This document shows positions 1 through 13,222 of a stretch of DNA of 64,000 nt, in pieces; position 1 is the first letter of the stretch, and each line of letters opens with the position of its first letter. Under the pieces are notes generated by a model. It was not told the origin of the DNA, ran no database searches, and worked only from the letters and a program-made list of their open reading frames with translations. The DNA is from Sarcocystis neurona (lineage: Eukaryota > Apicomplexa > Conoidasida > Eucoccidiorida > Sarcocystidae), in NCBI GenBank assembly GCA_000727475.1, contig KL647294.1, positions 21,786 through 85,785 of the forward strand, in the 5' to 3' direction. The position numbers were made by a program, and so were the translations under genes.

Positions 1-149
1 GGTTGTCGAGCAATGTTCCCACCATTTTTCGGTGTGCTCCTTGCTCGTGAGAAGTATCGCTTACGGATAGTATTGTAGTAAACTTGTCCTTCGACATAAG
101 ATGTGCGCTCTACAGCAGTTGCACCCATCGGTCTAACAGGTACTTGCGT

Positions 150-2820
150 GCCCATGACAGATATGCGTTCTGTATCCTGCTATCATGAGCACACACGTGG
201 GTGCACTGCGGCGGAAACTCACTTTCTATTAATGCCTCAGTTCCCCAGGTCGAAACCGTGTGAATCTGTACGGCCTGTTTGATGCTCCCTAATACTCCCC
301 ATGACACGCGTGATGATACAGCTCCTATAGCAGCAAACTGACCCCCTTAAACTCCCGTCCCAGTTTTTGCGCCCGTACTCGCTGGCGTTGCTTAACAAAC
401 TCCGCATCAGTCATCCTTCGACAGGAGGTCCAGTTACCATGTGGGCGTGTCCACGTATAGGGCGCGTGGATATGTCACTGAGCCTGTTTGAGCATGCCTC
501 ACGTAGTTTCTACACGTACTGTTGAAAAAAGGTTGCTGCAGAGTACACGAATAGGGGCCTGCATGTTAGTTAGCTGAGGATGAGCAACCTACACTTTGCA
601 AAGCTAACCGGACACACGCCCGTCCGATCTCTGTAACTGACGAGTCGCCGCGCCGCCCCAACAGCGAGTTTCTGGCGTACCCTGACATCCTGACGTTTAC
701 ATGTTGCCATACAAGCTACGAATCACTTGGTCAGAATAAAAAAGTCGCATAGCTCATCTGGTACGTGCATTCGTGGCGCGGGCACACTGCAGCAGCCTGT
801 CAGATAACTGTGTGGAAGGTTTGCATGTAAGTTTGTAAAACACGACGACAGTTCAGCACGACCGGGCGTCTGTCTGACCTTCCGAATGGAATAAAACACA
901 ACGACAGGTGAGCACGACCCGACACCCGTGTGATGTTGCAGGGTCTATTACCCACCTGTAGGCTGTTTAAAATCACCATTTGTCGAACCGGGCTGCTAAG
1001 TGCTCTCTACGACAGTTGATAGGACACAGTTGTGCGCACGTCACATATATTTCCTACGCATTTTAGAAATTCTTCTGCAACCAAGGTCAGACCGCCTCGT
1101 TCTCGAATGAACTTTTGCAGTTTTAGCTCGAGCCCTGCGTACCGAGGCCAGCTACCTCGTAGAGCCGTATTGCCGCCTTCTCAGAACGCTTTACTACAGC
1201 ATGATTTCGCCTGCATAAGACATACTCTAGTATACTAGGAGCAAAAGTGACAAGCAGTTCCACTGATGTGCATGCAGCACTTTGCCGTGTCTGCACCCAG
1301 ATCTTCAGGTGTAACGGCGACGTCCACGTCAACACGACCTCCTTTAACAGTGGGTGATTCGTGGCGTGTGAAGACGCCGAACGAGTGCTACACTGGGAGT
1401 TCGTCGTGACTTCTTCGACGTTGGCTAAGAGGCTATCGTGTTCCCCGTCAAATGAGTAAAGTACCACCTGGCCAACCCCGGTCACTCTGATGGGATGGTA
1501 CTTTCTGATTGTTACCGATACACTACGACAGAGCCCAATGCACTGAAAGGCACCAGGGCAGAAGCTCCCACAGCTTACTGTCAGCCTGTCTCGGACGACA
1601 GTAAGACGACTACCGTGGTCTTACCTAGAGTAACTTATAAGCACCTAAGATTTCAAATTTAGAGCTACGTCATTTGCTGAATCTTACCCCCTACATGCTA
1701 AACGCAGCCAACCAGACATGCCTTGGCAGGCTCTAAGAAATCTGCGAGTCACTGGAAGATCTTTGAAGAAGAGCGAAAGGCGCGCTTATTATGCTTCTTA
1801 ATAGTGTGCAGTACCTGCGGGGGGTCCCAGTAAGGCCATTAAAAACAGTGAGCCATGAATGAGCGCCCGCCACGGCGGTTCAACCTTGCGCTCTCTGGTG
1901 GTGCTGGACAAATCGTAATGCCTTTTCATCGCGACGCAACGCGATTACAGGTCGTGTACCAAAGCACTGGGACGCCAAGCACGAAAGGTAGTGAATATCG
2001 CCACCTAGGCGCGATGCTTGCTCAGCTTCAAGGAATACAACTACAGGTGCGGCGTTTTCCTGGTTCCTGCACCGACCGCACACTGACACACGTATCCGCT
2101 CACTGTCGTACACGACTCCGTCACCCAAAGGACGAAACAGGACATGAGCTGCTGAGAATAGCAGGACCGGATCTTCACTCCCTTGAGAATCTCGAATCGG
2201 AATAGTCACCAGAAAGAGTGGAAGTCCACAAGAAAATCAACGGCACTGTCAGTTTCCTTGTATAATTTACCAGGTGTCTACCGAATCTGCCTCTCAGCCG
2301 GCACCACGCTGGCGGACTCCAATATTTGAATGCAACGCGTGCAGAACGCAGACAGTATTGTATTCCTCGTCACGATCCAATGACAGGGAGGTGTACTGGC
2401 TAACGGTCGCGGTCGCCTTATCGCCAACGGTACTCAAATTGGACAGAAACATTACTTGCATATCCAACAATAGGTCCGTCGTGTGACTTTGGGCGCGCAT
2501 GTGACCGAGAAGTTCAGCCACGGACAACTGTCACCCTTCTTTCCCAGGCAACAACACGGTGGCACTCCTGAGAAGTGATATGCTGTTTCATGCATTTAAG
2601 TGGGAGCCTCAGTTTTGGTACCAGACGAGGCGCTTTCCCAGCGTAGCAATCTCCGGGGTGAACCTGCCGTTAGGGATACGGACTGCAGCTCTCCGATGTT
2701 TTACCGAATACTCACGATGTACTAGTTGGCGGGCGTAATCGACCGTGTACACGATAGAAGTGCAGTTAAGATTAAGATGGAGGAAGGCCCAAATTTCTGC
2801 TCCCCACGTCGGATTATTTC
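150..2820 (+). repeat. Copy A of a diverged 2.7-kb direct repeat
   Basis: This stretch aligns by eye, with many substitutions and small indels, to 5,310-7,975 in the same orientation. Shared landmarks include the stretch at 500-640 against 5,640-5,790, the block at 1,100-1,240 against 6,130-6,270, and the block at 1,855-1,990 (gaatgagcgccsgccacggcgg) against 6,940-7,060. The most conserved part, 2,580-2,690, keeps an open frame reading FHAFKWEPQFWYQTRRFP. No intact long reading frame spans the copy. I infer a dead mobile or duplicated element; its family is not identified. Confidence 0.6.
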
Positions 2821-5309
2821 CATGTGTGGGAAAGGTGCGCTGGTAAGCAGAGCCTGTTCTGCTTCCACACCTCGGGGACGACACCGGGGCGACACGGGAC
2901 AGGCTACACGTCGTACAACTACAGTCCTGCTCCACCGCCAGTGCAAACCCTGCAGCGCGTTTTCGCACAGTGAAATAATTGTGCGATCGGTGTAACACTT
3001 TTTTCATGGCGTCCTGCACGTAGCCTTCTGGCTGAAGGTCGGGCCAGTGACCCACGGTGATGGGAGCGCCCTCCCAACGGGGACACAGCTACTTACCACA
3101 GTGGCGGTCGCTAGCCTGCCAGCAGAAGGCTGGTCAACCATCGAAGCAACACGCACCGGAGGAAACGAACCGGGGACTCAACCTCGCAAGTGATAGGGCC
3201 AGTATTGCAAGGGCAATGAGGATCAGGAACATTCTTTCTTCTTTTGGCATCACGGGCGTCAGGGCGGTTTTCGAGGACACGTCACATCTTAACTCTTGGT
3301 GTGCATAATATGGGGCACCTGCCGTGCCTCAAGAACTGAAAGTGAAACGTCTAAAATCTGTATCTGTTTACACGTACAACCTGTACACGCCTATATAGTG
3401 TTTGTTAATATCGGACAGTTCTGCGTGTGGAAGCAAGTCAAACTATGGACTTTGTATTTCTGTCGTGCGCACAGTAGGCTACACTGCCGAGCACATACAT
3501 CATGTTTGGTTGACCCCACAGAACATCGGAAAGTCCCAGTATGAATCCCTAACAGCAGCTCGCAGATTGCTTTGCAGGGGAAGCGCCTCTTCTGGTACCA
3601 GAAACGAGGCTCCCACCTAAGAGCATGGAACAGTACATATGACTCAAACTCGATGATAGAGTCTTCAAAAGATGCGACGTGACAACGTTCCGTATTTTCT
3701 ATCACGTTTACAGAGATACTTATATCTATGATATAGAATGGCCTATTGGTGTGGGCGAATATGTATATATGTACACATGGAGAGAGACGTACATAGGGAT
3801 ACGGGTGGTGTATGATCGGTGTTTCGCGTACACATATACGCGAAGACGTCGTAGGAGAGAGTGCATGATTTTACTTTGCATATATATATATATATAAATA
3901 TGTATATATATATGTGTATGTGCAGGTGCGTAAAGAAGCCTGGTAGTTTAATGTTCATGCATACCGGTCCGTTCTGTCTGTGGCAGCAGCTCAGTTTTCT
4001 TGGAGTAAAAATCAAGAGGCGCTTGTAGCAGCACACGAGTGTTTGGACAACAGGAAAACTGCAGCATCTACACGTGGCAACGCATTACCGGAAATAGAAG
4101 CAGATCCAAGGAGGGAAAGCGTATTTGTATATATATGTATATGGGTGTGTGTTCGACTATATTTAGGTGCAGGTGAAGAAGTAGGGCGACATGGACACAT
4201 GCATGTACGCACAGGCAAACACGTATCTATATATACTTACAGTTCTCAGCAAATTTCATGTTCAATTCTAGAGACACAGCAATACAAGCATGTAGATAGG
4301 TGCATGTGCATGCGTACTTACGGTTTATATATATATATATATATATATGTGTATAGAATGATAGATTATCGTGAACTCGCCTTTGGATTTTTTCTTGTCG
4401 TACATAGTTCATTACTTCCCGATTAACAGACATTTAGATGCTGATACCTACCTGTATGTCCATTTCTCTGCACGCACCTCTCTACACCTTTCGTCTCTCA
4501 CTCAGATGAATCTGGCCGGATGCTCGATTTCGCGGATGTGGAACGCTTCGTAAACTGGTGCCTTGTATTTTTCATTGCTGCGTGCGGGAGCTTCTGCTTG
4601 CACCGAATTACATCTTCTCCTTCTTCTCTTCACATCTTTCAGTGGTGCCGCATGACTGTCTGTTCTCCTTCACTGCTTCTACCAAGTTCCACCCTCCCCA
4701 AATCGGTGTCTTGCGACCTGCATGCTGTGTGGCTGACTTTCAAAGTCGTGGTCTTTTCCTATCATGTCTCATTCACACAGTGCACATTGTTTCGTCTTTT
4801 CTCTCGCCCTTTGGCATTAACCCTTGAGGAGGCGTCGTTGAAATCAAAAAGAATCCACATCTATCGCCTGTGTCGTTCCGAGGGCTCCTCTGAGTTTCGT
4901 CACTCTTGTCTTTCTGGAGCCGAATTGAAGCTGTGTATCCCTCTTCCTAACGGCGGCAATGCAGCCGATCGAATTCAGTCAGAGCAGGAATAGCAGGAGC
5001 AAGCTGACTCACACGGACGGCAACCACTGCACGCACAGTGGAAGCGGCAGCACGCGCACCACTATCATCGTCAGCAGTAGCGGCGGCCGCAGCGGCAGCA
5101 ACTGCAGCAGCGGCCAGAGAAGAATTGCGGGATTTACGTAGAGGTATGTCCTGACCCGGTATACACGAGCACGATTGAAAATTAGTTTTCTAGCGCAATC
5201 GAGACCCAGTTTCAGCGTGTGAAAAGGCAGCTCCTATTTCACCATCAGCCTGAGCGGACGCGGCCTGCAGGGCAGGGCGTTCACTGTTTCGGAGCGACAC
5301 AACTACACT
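2821..5309. other. Feature-poor spacer with TA microsatellites
   Basis: Between the two direct copies I see no gene. The stretch holds the inverted fragment, a TA-rich microsatellite cluster at 3,878-3,915 and another at 4,326-4,350, and a pyrimidine-biased stretch at 4,460-4,830. The short reading frames match nothing I recognise. Confidence 0.5.
3440..3690 (-). repeat. Inverted fragment of the same repeat family
   Basis: Read on the minus strand, this fragment matches 2,560-2,720 of copy A and 7,730-7,860 of copy B. Its frame reads FHALRWEPRFWYQKRRFP, almost the same peptide as copy A, so the peptide is better kept than the surrounding DNA. That points to a protein-coding ancestor. Only this part of the family is present in inverted orientation. 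Confidence 0.55.
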
Positions 5310-7975
5310 TTGAAAGTCGGGAAATCGCTGTGTCACGAGCACAAAGATGGGCGCACCCCCTCTGTACCTTGTAGTGCATGGCTGTCTTAATTTCCGTTGT
5401 ATCCTACTACCTAACCTCGTAAATTAGTATGGTTGAGTTGATTCTCCGCACAACACACCAGGGTATGCATGACCATTGCGCCACTATCACTGCAGTAAGA
5501 CCGTCTCAGAGCAACCCCCAAATTCACCTGTACTCTCTGACATTTTCAATACTCTCGGCGTCAACCATCCCTCGACAGCGGAGTCAGTTCTCATGTGCTC
5601 GTTCCCAAGCATAAGGTGAGTGTCTGTGTCACTGTGCCTGTTTCAGCATTCCCACGTAGTTTTTACAAATACTGTTAAGAAAGGCTTGCTACAGAGTGCA
5701 CAAATAGAGGACGGCATGGTAAATAGCTAATGATGAGCATCCTACGCTTTGGAAAGCCACGCGGACTCACGTCCATCCGACCTGTGTAACGGACGATAAT
5801 TCTGTGCCACGCAGTACAACTACCTGCTAGATACCTGCTCGAAAGACGCAGGTGCAGGATGACACGAAAACGCCACATCAGCCGAGTCCGATCAGGTATC
5901 TGTGTGATACTCCGAAGTGAGTAAGGAATAACGACAGCTGACTACGACCCGACGCCTATGTGGTGCTCTTTAGATTACTAACACCCTTTACACTGTCTAA
6001 AATCACCAGTCACCAGATCGGGCTGCTAACCAGTCTATACGACATTTGATAATGCAGAATCGTGTGGCCCTCATACATCTGTTTTACGCATTTAGGAGTT
6101 TTTCTGTAGCCAAGGTCAAAACATGTTGTCTCTGAATGTACCTCTGCACTTTTAGCTGGAATTCTGCGGACGGAAGCCAAACACCTCGTGGTGCCGTCCT
6201 GTCGGCTCCTCATAACGCTGTATTCTAGGGTAGTTTCGTCTGCGTAAAAATCCATTCTACTCTACTGGGCGCAAAAGCGACGCCCTGTTCTGTATACGCG
6301 TATGGTAGTCCCTATTGTTGCTCGCGTAGACCTTTTCAGGAGTCGTGGGACTGTCGACTTGCACATCACTTTCGACAGAGCATGGTTCACTGCCCACGAG
6401 AAAGCGAAACACGCACTCAATCGAGGGAAAACGAGCCTGAACAACATCGACGCACGCTAGCACTCCCCTGTTCTTTCCCACATATGAACAAGTATCACCC
6501 AGGCCAGACGTTCGGTGCTTATGGGAGGATCCTTTGTGGTCCTTATTAAGGACCCTATGACGGAGCGCAGTGCACTGGGAGGCGTTAGCAGATAGGCTGC
6601 AGTAGCATAGTGTGAGCCTGTTTCATACGACAGCAACACGCCTACCGTCGACTTCATTGCAGACCTGGTACGGACATGAAATCCCAAATTTGCAGCTAGA
6701 CGCTTTACAGTATCGTAGCCCCCAGAGGCTAAGTCCAAACGGCCACGCGCCCCCAACGAGCTGGAAGAAATTGGACACTCGACTGAAGATGTTTGCGAAA
6801 GACCGGTGGTGCGCCAACTGTGCTTCTAAAAAGGTACAGCACCTCTTCGGAGTATCAGTGACGCCAATGGGAGAAGTAATCCGTGAATGAGCGCCGGCCA
6901 CGCTCCCCAGTGGTGCTGAACAAGTCGGATTGTGATCCGTGAATGAGCGCCGGCCACGGCGGTCCAACCTTGCGCTCCCTAGTGTTGCTGAACAAATCGG
7001 ATTGTCTTTTACTTATCACTAAACCGTTGGACACCGTGTACCAGAGCAGTACGAGGCCAATTACAACACGCACTGGAAATCGCCGCTTGGACGCAAATCC
7101 CTTATCAGCTTGGAAAAAACCGTCTACCAGAACGTGAGGTACCGCATTCAGCTGTTCACGCGCCTGTCGCACGGCTTCACGTCTTCACTGATACCCGTTC
7201 ATGCTCAACTCTCGTGCACAACCAGGCCAGCTCACGGACGTAACATGACTTGAGCTGATGAGGACAACAAGGGTGGGTCTTCTTGCTGCGCAGAAAACTG
7301 AATTGCAGTAAATGTCGAAGAGATTAGAAACCCACCAGCAAAGGAACAGAATTCCCTCTAACGTGGTGTGGTTCTGCTCAAGCCAGGGCAGCGAGCGAGA
7401 TGCAACGCGCGGGCTATGGAAGCACGAGGACTCTGTCGGTCTGTCAGCCCGCACCACAGTGGTCAAGACGTATGCTTGTATAAAGCGCGTGCAAGTCGCA
7501 AAGAGTATTGGATTCCACTTTACGAAGCGATGGCAAGAGGCTTTCTTCTGTAACTGTCGCTTCGTTACCAGCACAACCCAACACCACCGGATGAATTACT
7601 TACCCAACTATCCTTCCGTCGCACAACTTAGCATCCGCATGCGCTATCCAGTGTATTGCGGCCAACACAGCTCTGCCATCAACGACTGCCAGCCTTAATT
7701 TCTCCTTGCGATCTGCGTGACACCATTGGTGTGCTGTGTTGTTCCATGCTTTCAACCGGGAGCGCTAATTTTTTGGGCCAGACGAGGCGCTTCCCCAGCA
7801 AAGCAATCCCCGACGTAAACCTGCCGACAGGGATTCATATTGTGGCAGAGCAATGTTTTACCGAAAAAAGTGGATGTGCTTGACGGCGAAATCGTTTGTG
7901 TGCACGGCAAGTATGCAATGTAGATGAAGGTGGAGGGTGCCTCGCTTCCTGCATAAAGATGTCAGTTTTGCCCAT
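5310..7975 (+). repeat. Copy B of the diverged 2.7-kb direct repeat
   Basis: This is the partner of 150-2,820, offset by about 5.16 kb and in the same orientation. Its reading frames are broken by stops and frameshifts: the frame kept in copy A at 2,580-2,690 is shifted here at about 7,770. Inside it lies a local tandem duplication at 6,879-7,005. The degree of divergence suggests an old event. Its ends are estimated by eye and could move by tens of bases. Confidence 0.6.
6879..7005 (+). repeat. Local tandem duplication inside copy B
   Basis: The phrase atccgtgaatgagcgccgg occurs twice, at about 6,879 and 6,939. Each is followed by gctgaacaa and a tcggattgt tail. The second unit carries about 16 extra bases that are also present in copy A near 1,875, so the first unit is probably a shortened duplicate. 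Confidence 0.7.
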
Positions 7976-8899
7976 GTACGACGAATGAGCGCTTGAAAGT
8001 CAAGCGTGATGTGCGTCCGTGCTTCACGAAAGAAGCGCGGACACAGAAGGGCATGTACCTCCTAAGACAAAAGTGTGGTGAGCTACGAAGACAGACACCG
8101 CCTCGTCGTGACGCTTCTGAGGTGCACGCCACGGTTTACATTATTTCGGTAAAGCGCTTGCCGAGTTGCCGAAAAGGTGCCATGGACCCATCCACGTAAC
8201 AGTCGTCAAACGCCGAGACACAGGCCAGCCAACGCTGCTTTTACTCAGTGAGTGTTGCCTAGCAAAAACTGCAACTAGTATTCGCTCAGGAGACGAGAAA
8301 TCAGTGAAGTGGTCAGACCCGCTCTTTCTCTCCAAGATAAAAACGGAGAAATGCATTGTGAACCACGTCGCACCCGAACCCACGAACTAGAGAAATATGG
8401 AGAAGGACCAGAGCTGCCCTTTCTCTCCGCTTCTGAGGGAAGTAGTGGTAGTAGTATCATGGTCGGCCACGAAGGGACGGTCGTTAAAATGGTACGTGGG
8501 AGATCAGCATCCAGTTGTCTACGTTTATACTGGAAGACTGCAGTAGGGATGAATATGGGAGCAATCATAGAAGACTCACATCTGTCTATACATGCGTGGA
8601 TGTGTTGCAACTACTAAAAGAAGGGTACAAAGCTTAGTTTGGGGAAATCATCACTGACAACGAATCTGGAGCAGCGTTCAGATCGGGCAAAAGCCATCCA
8701 CCAGGGTACTCGATGCTGCGGGGTGCGGGCCACTTCTGGCTGCTTTACACCACTCTGACGCACACCGATCGACGCGAAATACGTGCTCGAGTTGCGTAAT
8801 CGTATGTAGGAACGGAAAGTGCACTACGACAGCGTTCCTCTGCCTCACGTGGAGAGGCACGCTGTCACACTTTGAGCGGCGCGCTGGAACGCCTTTCAT

Positions 8900-9340
8900 T
8901 GTTCCATCATACTCAAGAGAATTGGTGCGTTGCTTTTTTAGAATTGACAACCACACGTCCGCGTCAGAATCATGAAGGAAAGAACGCCATAAAGGAAACC
9001 GCTTGGCAGGGCGCGTCCATTTAAAAAACCTCTCCCTATGGACTGGAATGGAACGAGACTCCGAGCGCCACTGCAAGCTGCGATGAAGCATGACATTCAA
9101 GCGACTCCCTTGACCAACCGAACGTCGGTCAACAAGAATTTTCAATCCGCTCGTCTCACTTGCGCATGATTCTGGTGTAGATTCACACTTACAGCGCGAA
9201 GCTATTCAGCATGCAGTAGGCGTGGTTACCTACGTTTCTCATGTTCACCCCCTTTGAATTCTGATCCTCGTTGTGGTCCACTGCTAAGCTCACTACGCAC
9301 GTTACGGTTACGATGTGCTCGTGCACTAATAAGCCGCAGT
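8900..9340 (+). pseudogene. Possible decayed retroelement RNase H segment
   Basis: Reading through stops in the plus frame near 9,130-9,320 gives pieces such as LVSLAHDSGVDSHLQ, GVVTYVSH and AHYARYGYDVLVH. They fall in the order and spacing of the Ty3/gypsy RNase H pattern (a TDAS-like motif, then a VAYxSR-like motif, then a WALxHFRxYL-like motif before the tDH). The frame is interrupted by several stops, so nothing functional remains. The likeness is weak and made by eye. It could be chance, but it fits the decayed repeats around it. Confidence 0.2.
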
Positions 9341-10996
9341 AGTCAGAAATTCTCAATGATTTTGCCTTCGCTCGTCACTGGTGTTCCGTGATCTGTGGCA
9401 ATCTTGGTGACTCCGGTTATTGAGCCCTTTTGCTTACATAATCTGAGTTTATAGGTTTGCCGCTAACGAAAGGAAAAAAACGGACAGCGCACGGGGCAGC
9501 CACGAGCGCGTGAAATATATGGCTACTTTGGCCCTCATTATCCTAGCTCCCTTGGGAATACTCTCGCGCAATTGCCGTAGCATATTCCATCCTTTTTCGC
9601 AGTGCGGTATACGTTTTCATCCGGTACAGAGTTGACTTTTACTGCGACTTTCCTGTTGAGCGTAGACGATGCGTACGAATGTCTGAATATATGTTCACTC
9701 CAAATTTTTCTGACCAGTGGTTGTGCAAAGGTAAAACGTAGACTTAACCTGAGCGGTGGCCTTTCTGGCGCGTAGATAGGGGAACTGCTGGCCGTGTGCC
9801 GGTCGCTCTGGCACACGGAGGTAAACACACCGGTGCGCGAACCTTTTTATTACGTAGAAACAAGACGATGCAGTTTGTCTGCCCCTGCAGAACGTGGATG
9901 TTGTCTGTGATCTGCAGCCAGCAATGGCTTTCCCAGTATTCTTCTTCGACAGATACGTGAAGGCACCAACGGAGGGGTGCATAAATGTATCGTAAGTACA
10001 CAGATCCATACATCATGGTGCGTGGTGGACATGCACGCGACGCTCGCACCGAGAGGGTCAGACTTTTCTTGGTCAAAGATAAGGCTCACTGACAAATGCC
10101 CTCGGGCAGACAGAGCCGGAAAGCAACATGTATCAGTCCGCAGTATTTACGTGATTGGAGTCGCAGCTTGCGGAGGCGAGTGGGAATGAGAAGGAGACTC
10201 CTGCGAAGTAGACGAGCACACGAGAGGCAATTGCTTCTTAAGTTTGCGTAAAGGACTGCTGGCGTCCACTGATTGTCGCATGCTTGCTAGCTGCAAGCGA
10301 TACTTCGCTCTAAGATTTCTCATTGCGTCAACAGCCCGCTGACTTTGAAGGTTAGAGGAGGTTGTCTTCTCTCCGTGTCATCTGACCTGTGTGAGATGCA
10401 ACGTCAGTGCTTTAACTGCATAGTGCAGTTTAATATTACAAGGTTGTCGAAACACCTGACCCACTCCACGCGAAGAAAATGCTCACAAAAAATTTGAGCA
10501 GTACTGATACTGGCTGCACCGTCAGTAGCCGAATCCAATTGTGCGTACGCTCTTCTTTAACGTGGAAGAATGTGTCTGCAGCTGCTGATCGACAGGGCCT
10601 GGAACAGCCGTGAAGGTGTTTGCGAATGACAAACAATTTGTTTCGGTGTGGAAACGAGTCTGCACCTTCCATATAACGGAAAAGGAAGTTTTGCATGCTC
10701 GCTTTACACCACAGCGTTTGACGCTCTGCGCGTAATCCCTCTCTAACTCGCTGTGCGTATGGCACCTCCTGCGCATATTAGTGAAACTGGATTCCTGTCC
10801 GCATCGAGTCAGTATCAAGTGAACGACTGGTCTAATAATGTCACTGACGGTGAACATGATTCAAGACGAAACCTTCAGCACCGAATCACTAGCGGATGAC
10901 GGGTGACTCTTTCTACGAAGAAAGAACGTTCTTGATATCGAGTATTCTTTGTCAGTCTGTGCATCAGCAGAAAGCTGCGGCGACACCTTTCAGGAG

Positions 10997-10998
<2 letters not shown>
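9341..10998. other. Stretch with no gene seen
   Basis: Composition is balanced, with no CAG tracts and no long microsatellites. Reading frames up to about 110 codons overlap on both strands and match no family I recognise. I see nothing supportable here. Confidence 0.5.
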
Positions 10999-11000
<2 letters not shown>

Positions 11001-11045
<45 letters not shown>

Positions 11046-11048
11046 ACA

Positions 11049-11086
<38 letters not shown>

Positions 11087-11435
11087 NNNNNNNNNNNNNN
11101 NNNNNNNNNNNNNNNNNNNNNNNNNNNNNNNNNNNNNNNNNNNNNNNNNNNNNNNNNNNNNNNNNNNNNNNNNNNNNNNNNNNNNNNNNNNNNNNNNNNN
11201 NNNNNNNNNNNNNNNNNNNNNNNNNNNNNNNNNNNNNNNNNNNNNNNNNNNNNNNNNNNNNNNNNNNNNNNNNNNNNNNNNNNNNNNNNNNNNNNNNNNN
11301 NNNNNNNNNNNNNNNNNNNNNNNNNNNNNNNNNNNNNNNNNNNNNNNNNNNNNNNNNNNNNNNNNNNNNNNNNNNNNNNNNNNNNNNNNNNNNNNNNNNN
11401 NNNNNNNNNNNNNNNNNNNNNNNNNNNNNNNNNNN

Positions 11436-11519
<84 letters not shown>
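11001..11519. repeat. CA microsatellite interrupted by an assembly gap
   Basis: (CA)n runs at 11,001-11,086 and 11,436-11,519 flank 349 N at 11,087-11,435. Each run has one or two phase slips (accaca, cactaca). The gap is probably unread repeat of unknown true length. Frames that cross it, such as His-Thr or Cys-Val runs, are not genes. Confidence 0.95.
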
Positions 11520-11522
<3 letters not shown>

Positions 11523-11810
11523 AATGATGCACCGGTGTATGCGCACATCTCAGAAGAGATGTCATTACACATGACCGCATGTGTAAGACATATATATATA
11601 TATATATGCACATCATTTTGACGTAAATACGTAGAGCCTAAATACGTATCATACAGCGTTTATGTACATTAAGTCGTCCTATGTTACTGCCCGTGCATTC
11701 AAAATAATCCATGGATACCAGTTCATGATTAACACACCAGAAAAGTCCTTGTTGTCGCCCAGTCACGAAGATGCTGTCCTAGGAGTAAAGGAGTAGATTT
11801 CAAGGAGAAA

Positions 11811-13222
11811 CTAATCTTTTTCTGCGGATGCGTGTGCTATGCGGCCGACGGCAGCTGGATGCTGCTGCGCGGTTGGGTGAGTCGGCAGGTTGCTGCTACT
11901 GGTGGAGCTGGTGGTGCTGCCACATTCGTGGCGGCAGTGCTTCTGAAATGAGATGCTTCTCTTGTTGCGTTTGCTTATGACTTCCTTTGCTGTCGTTGCC
12001 GAACCCCCGCCTCTGGTGCCACTTTTACAGTGGGGGCTCCAGCAGCGTGTACTGCACCGCTCCTCCGGTCCTGAGTGCTGCTGCGTCGCTGCGATCACGT
12101 CGGTGTTATAGCGGCACTACCTTGTCGCCGGTGTTGCTGCTGCTACCTGTTCAGCCGCAACGGAGTAAAACGTAGCGCGGCTTTCCCGGCGACGCTCGCT
12201 CTTCCGTAGCCGACCATTTGTATGCACAACGGCTGCTGTTGCTGCAGCTGTTGCCACCAGTGTTGTTGCACGGGATTACAAACAACCGTAGCGAAGCTGC
12301 AGCCTCCGGTGCTGTCTTCTGTTTCACATAATTCCTGTGCGTCAGCAGACCCTTTCGAAAGCAGCCACTGCTTTCCCTCATTGGAACTGTCTCCGTATCC
12401 GCTCCCTCGTGCGGCCCCTTCTGCTGCCATCTGCGCCATCTGCTACTCTCGCCTCTGCATCGTAGCTATCGTTGACAGTAACGCCACTGTACCTTCCATG
12501 AAAAGTGCTGCCTCGCCCTCTGCTGCCGCACCACCTGCACGCGGAGGTCGGTAAACCACTTTTTAACCCGGTTGCTGCTCTTTCCGTATGTTGCTGCTAC
12601 TGCTACCCTTCACCTACCTGTGCTGTTGCTCGTACTCCTGCCTCGTACTCCTGCCTTTGTCATGGTTCTTCTTCGTAGCTGCTCGCGAACGTGCCGCGCG
12701 TTGCAGAGAAAGGAAGTCACTTCTTGATGCCGAACAGGTGCACTGGGCTGTGTCTTCCAGACCACCACCTTGTTTGTCCTGCCCTCCACATTCTGTCTGT
12801 TGCCATTTCCCCTGCGTGCTCTTGTCCTCGTGCTTTTAACTCTACGGGCACCGTGTGGGGTGGAGGCTCCAGCCGGAAGCAGAACACTGCCGCTAGGAGC
12901 GAGGGACGTAGCCAATGGGGAATAGGCAAAACATGACGGCGTACGCATAAATCCAATGAGCGCAGCGTACATGTGTGTACGTATCCCACAGTGTACCGCA
13001 CCACCAAGGCGAAGACTTTCTTCTGAAGCAGCACACGCACGGTTGAGTATCTTCTTCTTCGGCCTCTTGCTCCCCGTGTACATCATCGTTCCCGGATTCC
13101 TCTTCCTCTTCTCGCGCCTCTTTTTTCTCTTCTTCCCCTTCTTCATGCTCACCTTCTCGCTCCTCTATTTCTTCAGTTTTCAGGCGTGCATGCTGCTTTG
13201 TGGGGAAGAGAGATCTTGACAT
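11811..13222 (-). other. CAG-rich and Glu-rich frames, gene status unclear
   Basis: Minus-strand frames at 11,811-12,098, 12,143-12,439 and 12,893-13,222 look somewhat protein-like. The second includes SNEGKQWLLSKGSADAQ followed by a Gln run. The third starts MSRSLFPTKQHARLKTEEI and continues as an acidic Glu-rich stretch. The plus strand here is pyrimidine-rich and could equally be intron or 5' flank of the gene that starts at 15,092. No domain is recognised and no splice chain could be built. This may be exons of a hypothetical minus-strand protein, or no gene at all. Confidence 0.22.

Noticed and set aside
10896..11621. Long frames of His-Thr or Cys-Val across the CA repeat
   Set aside because: They are translations of (CA)n and of N bases.
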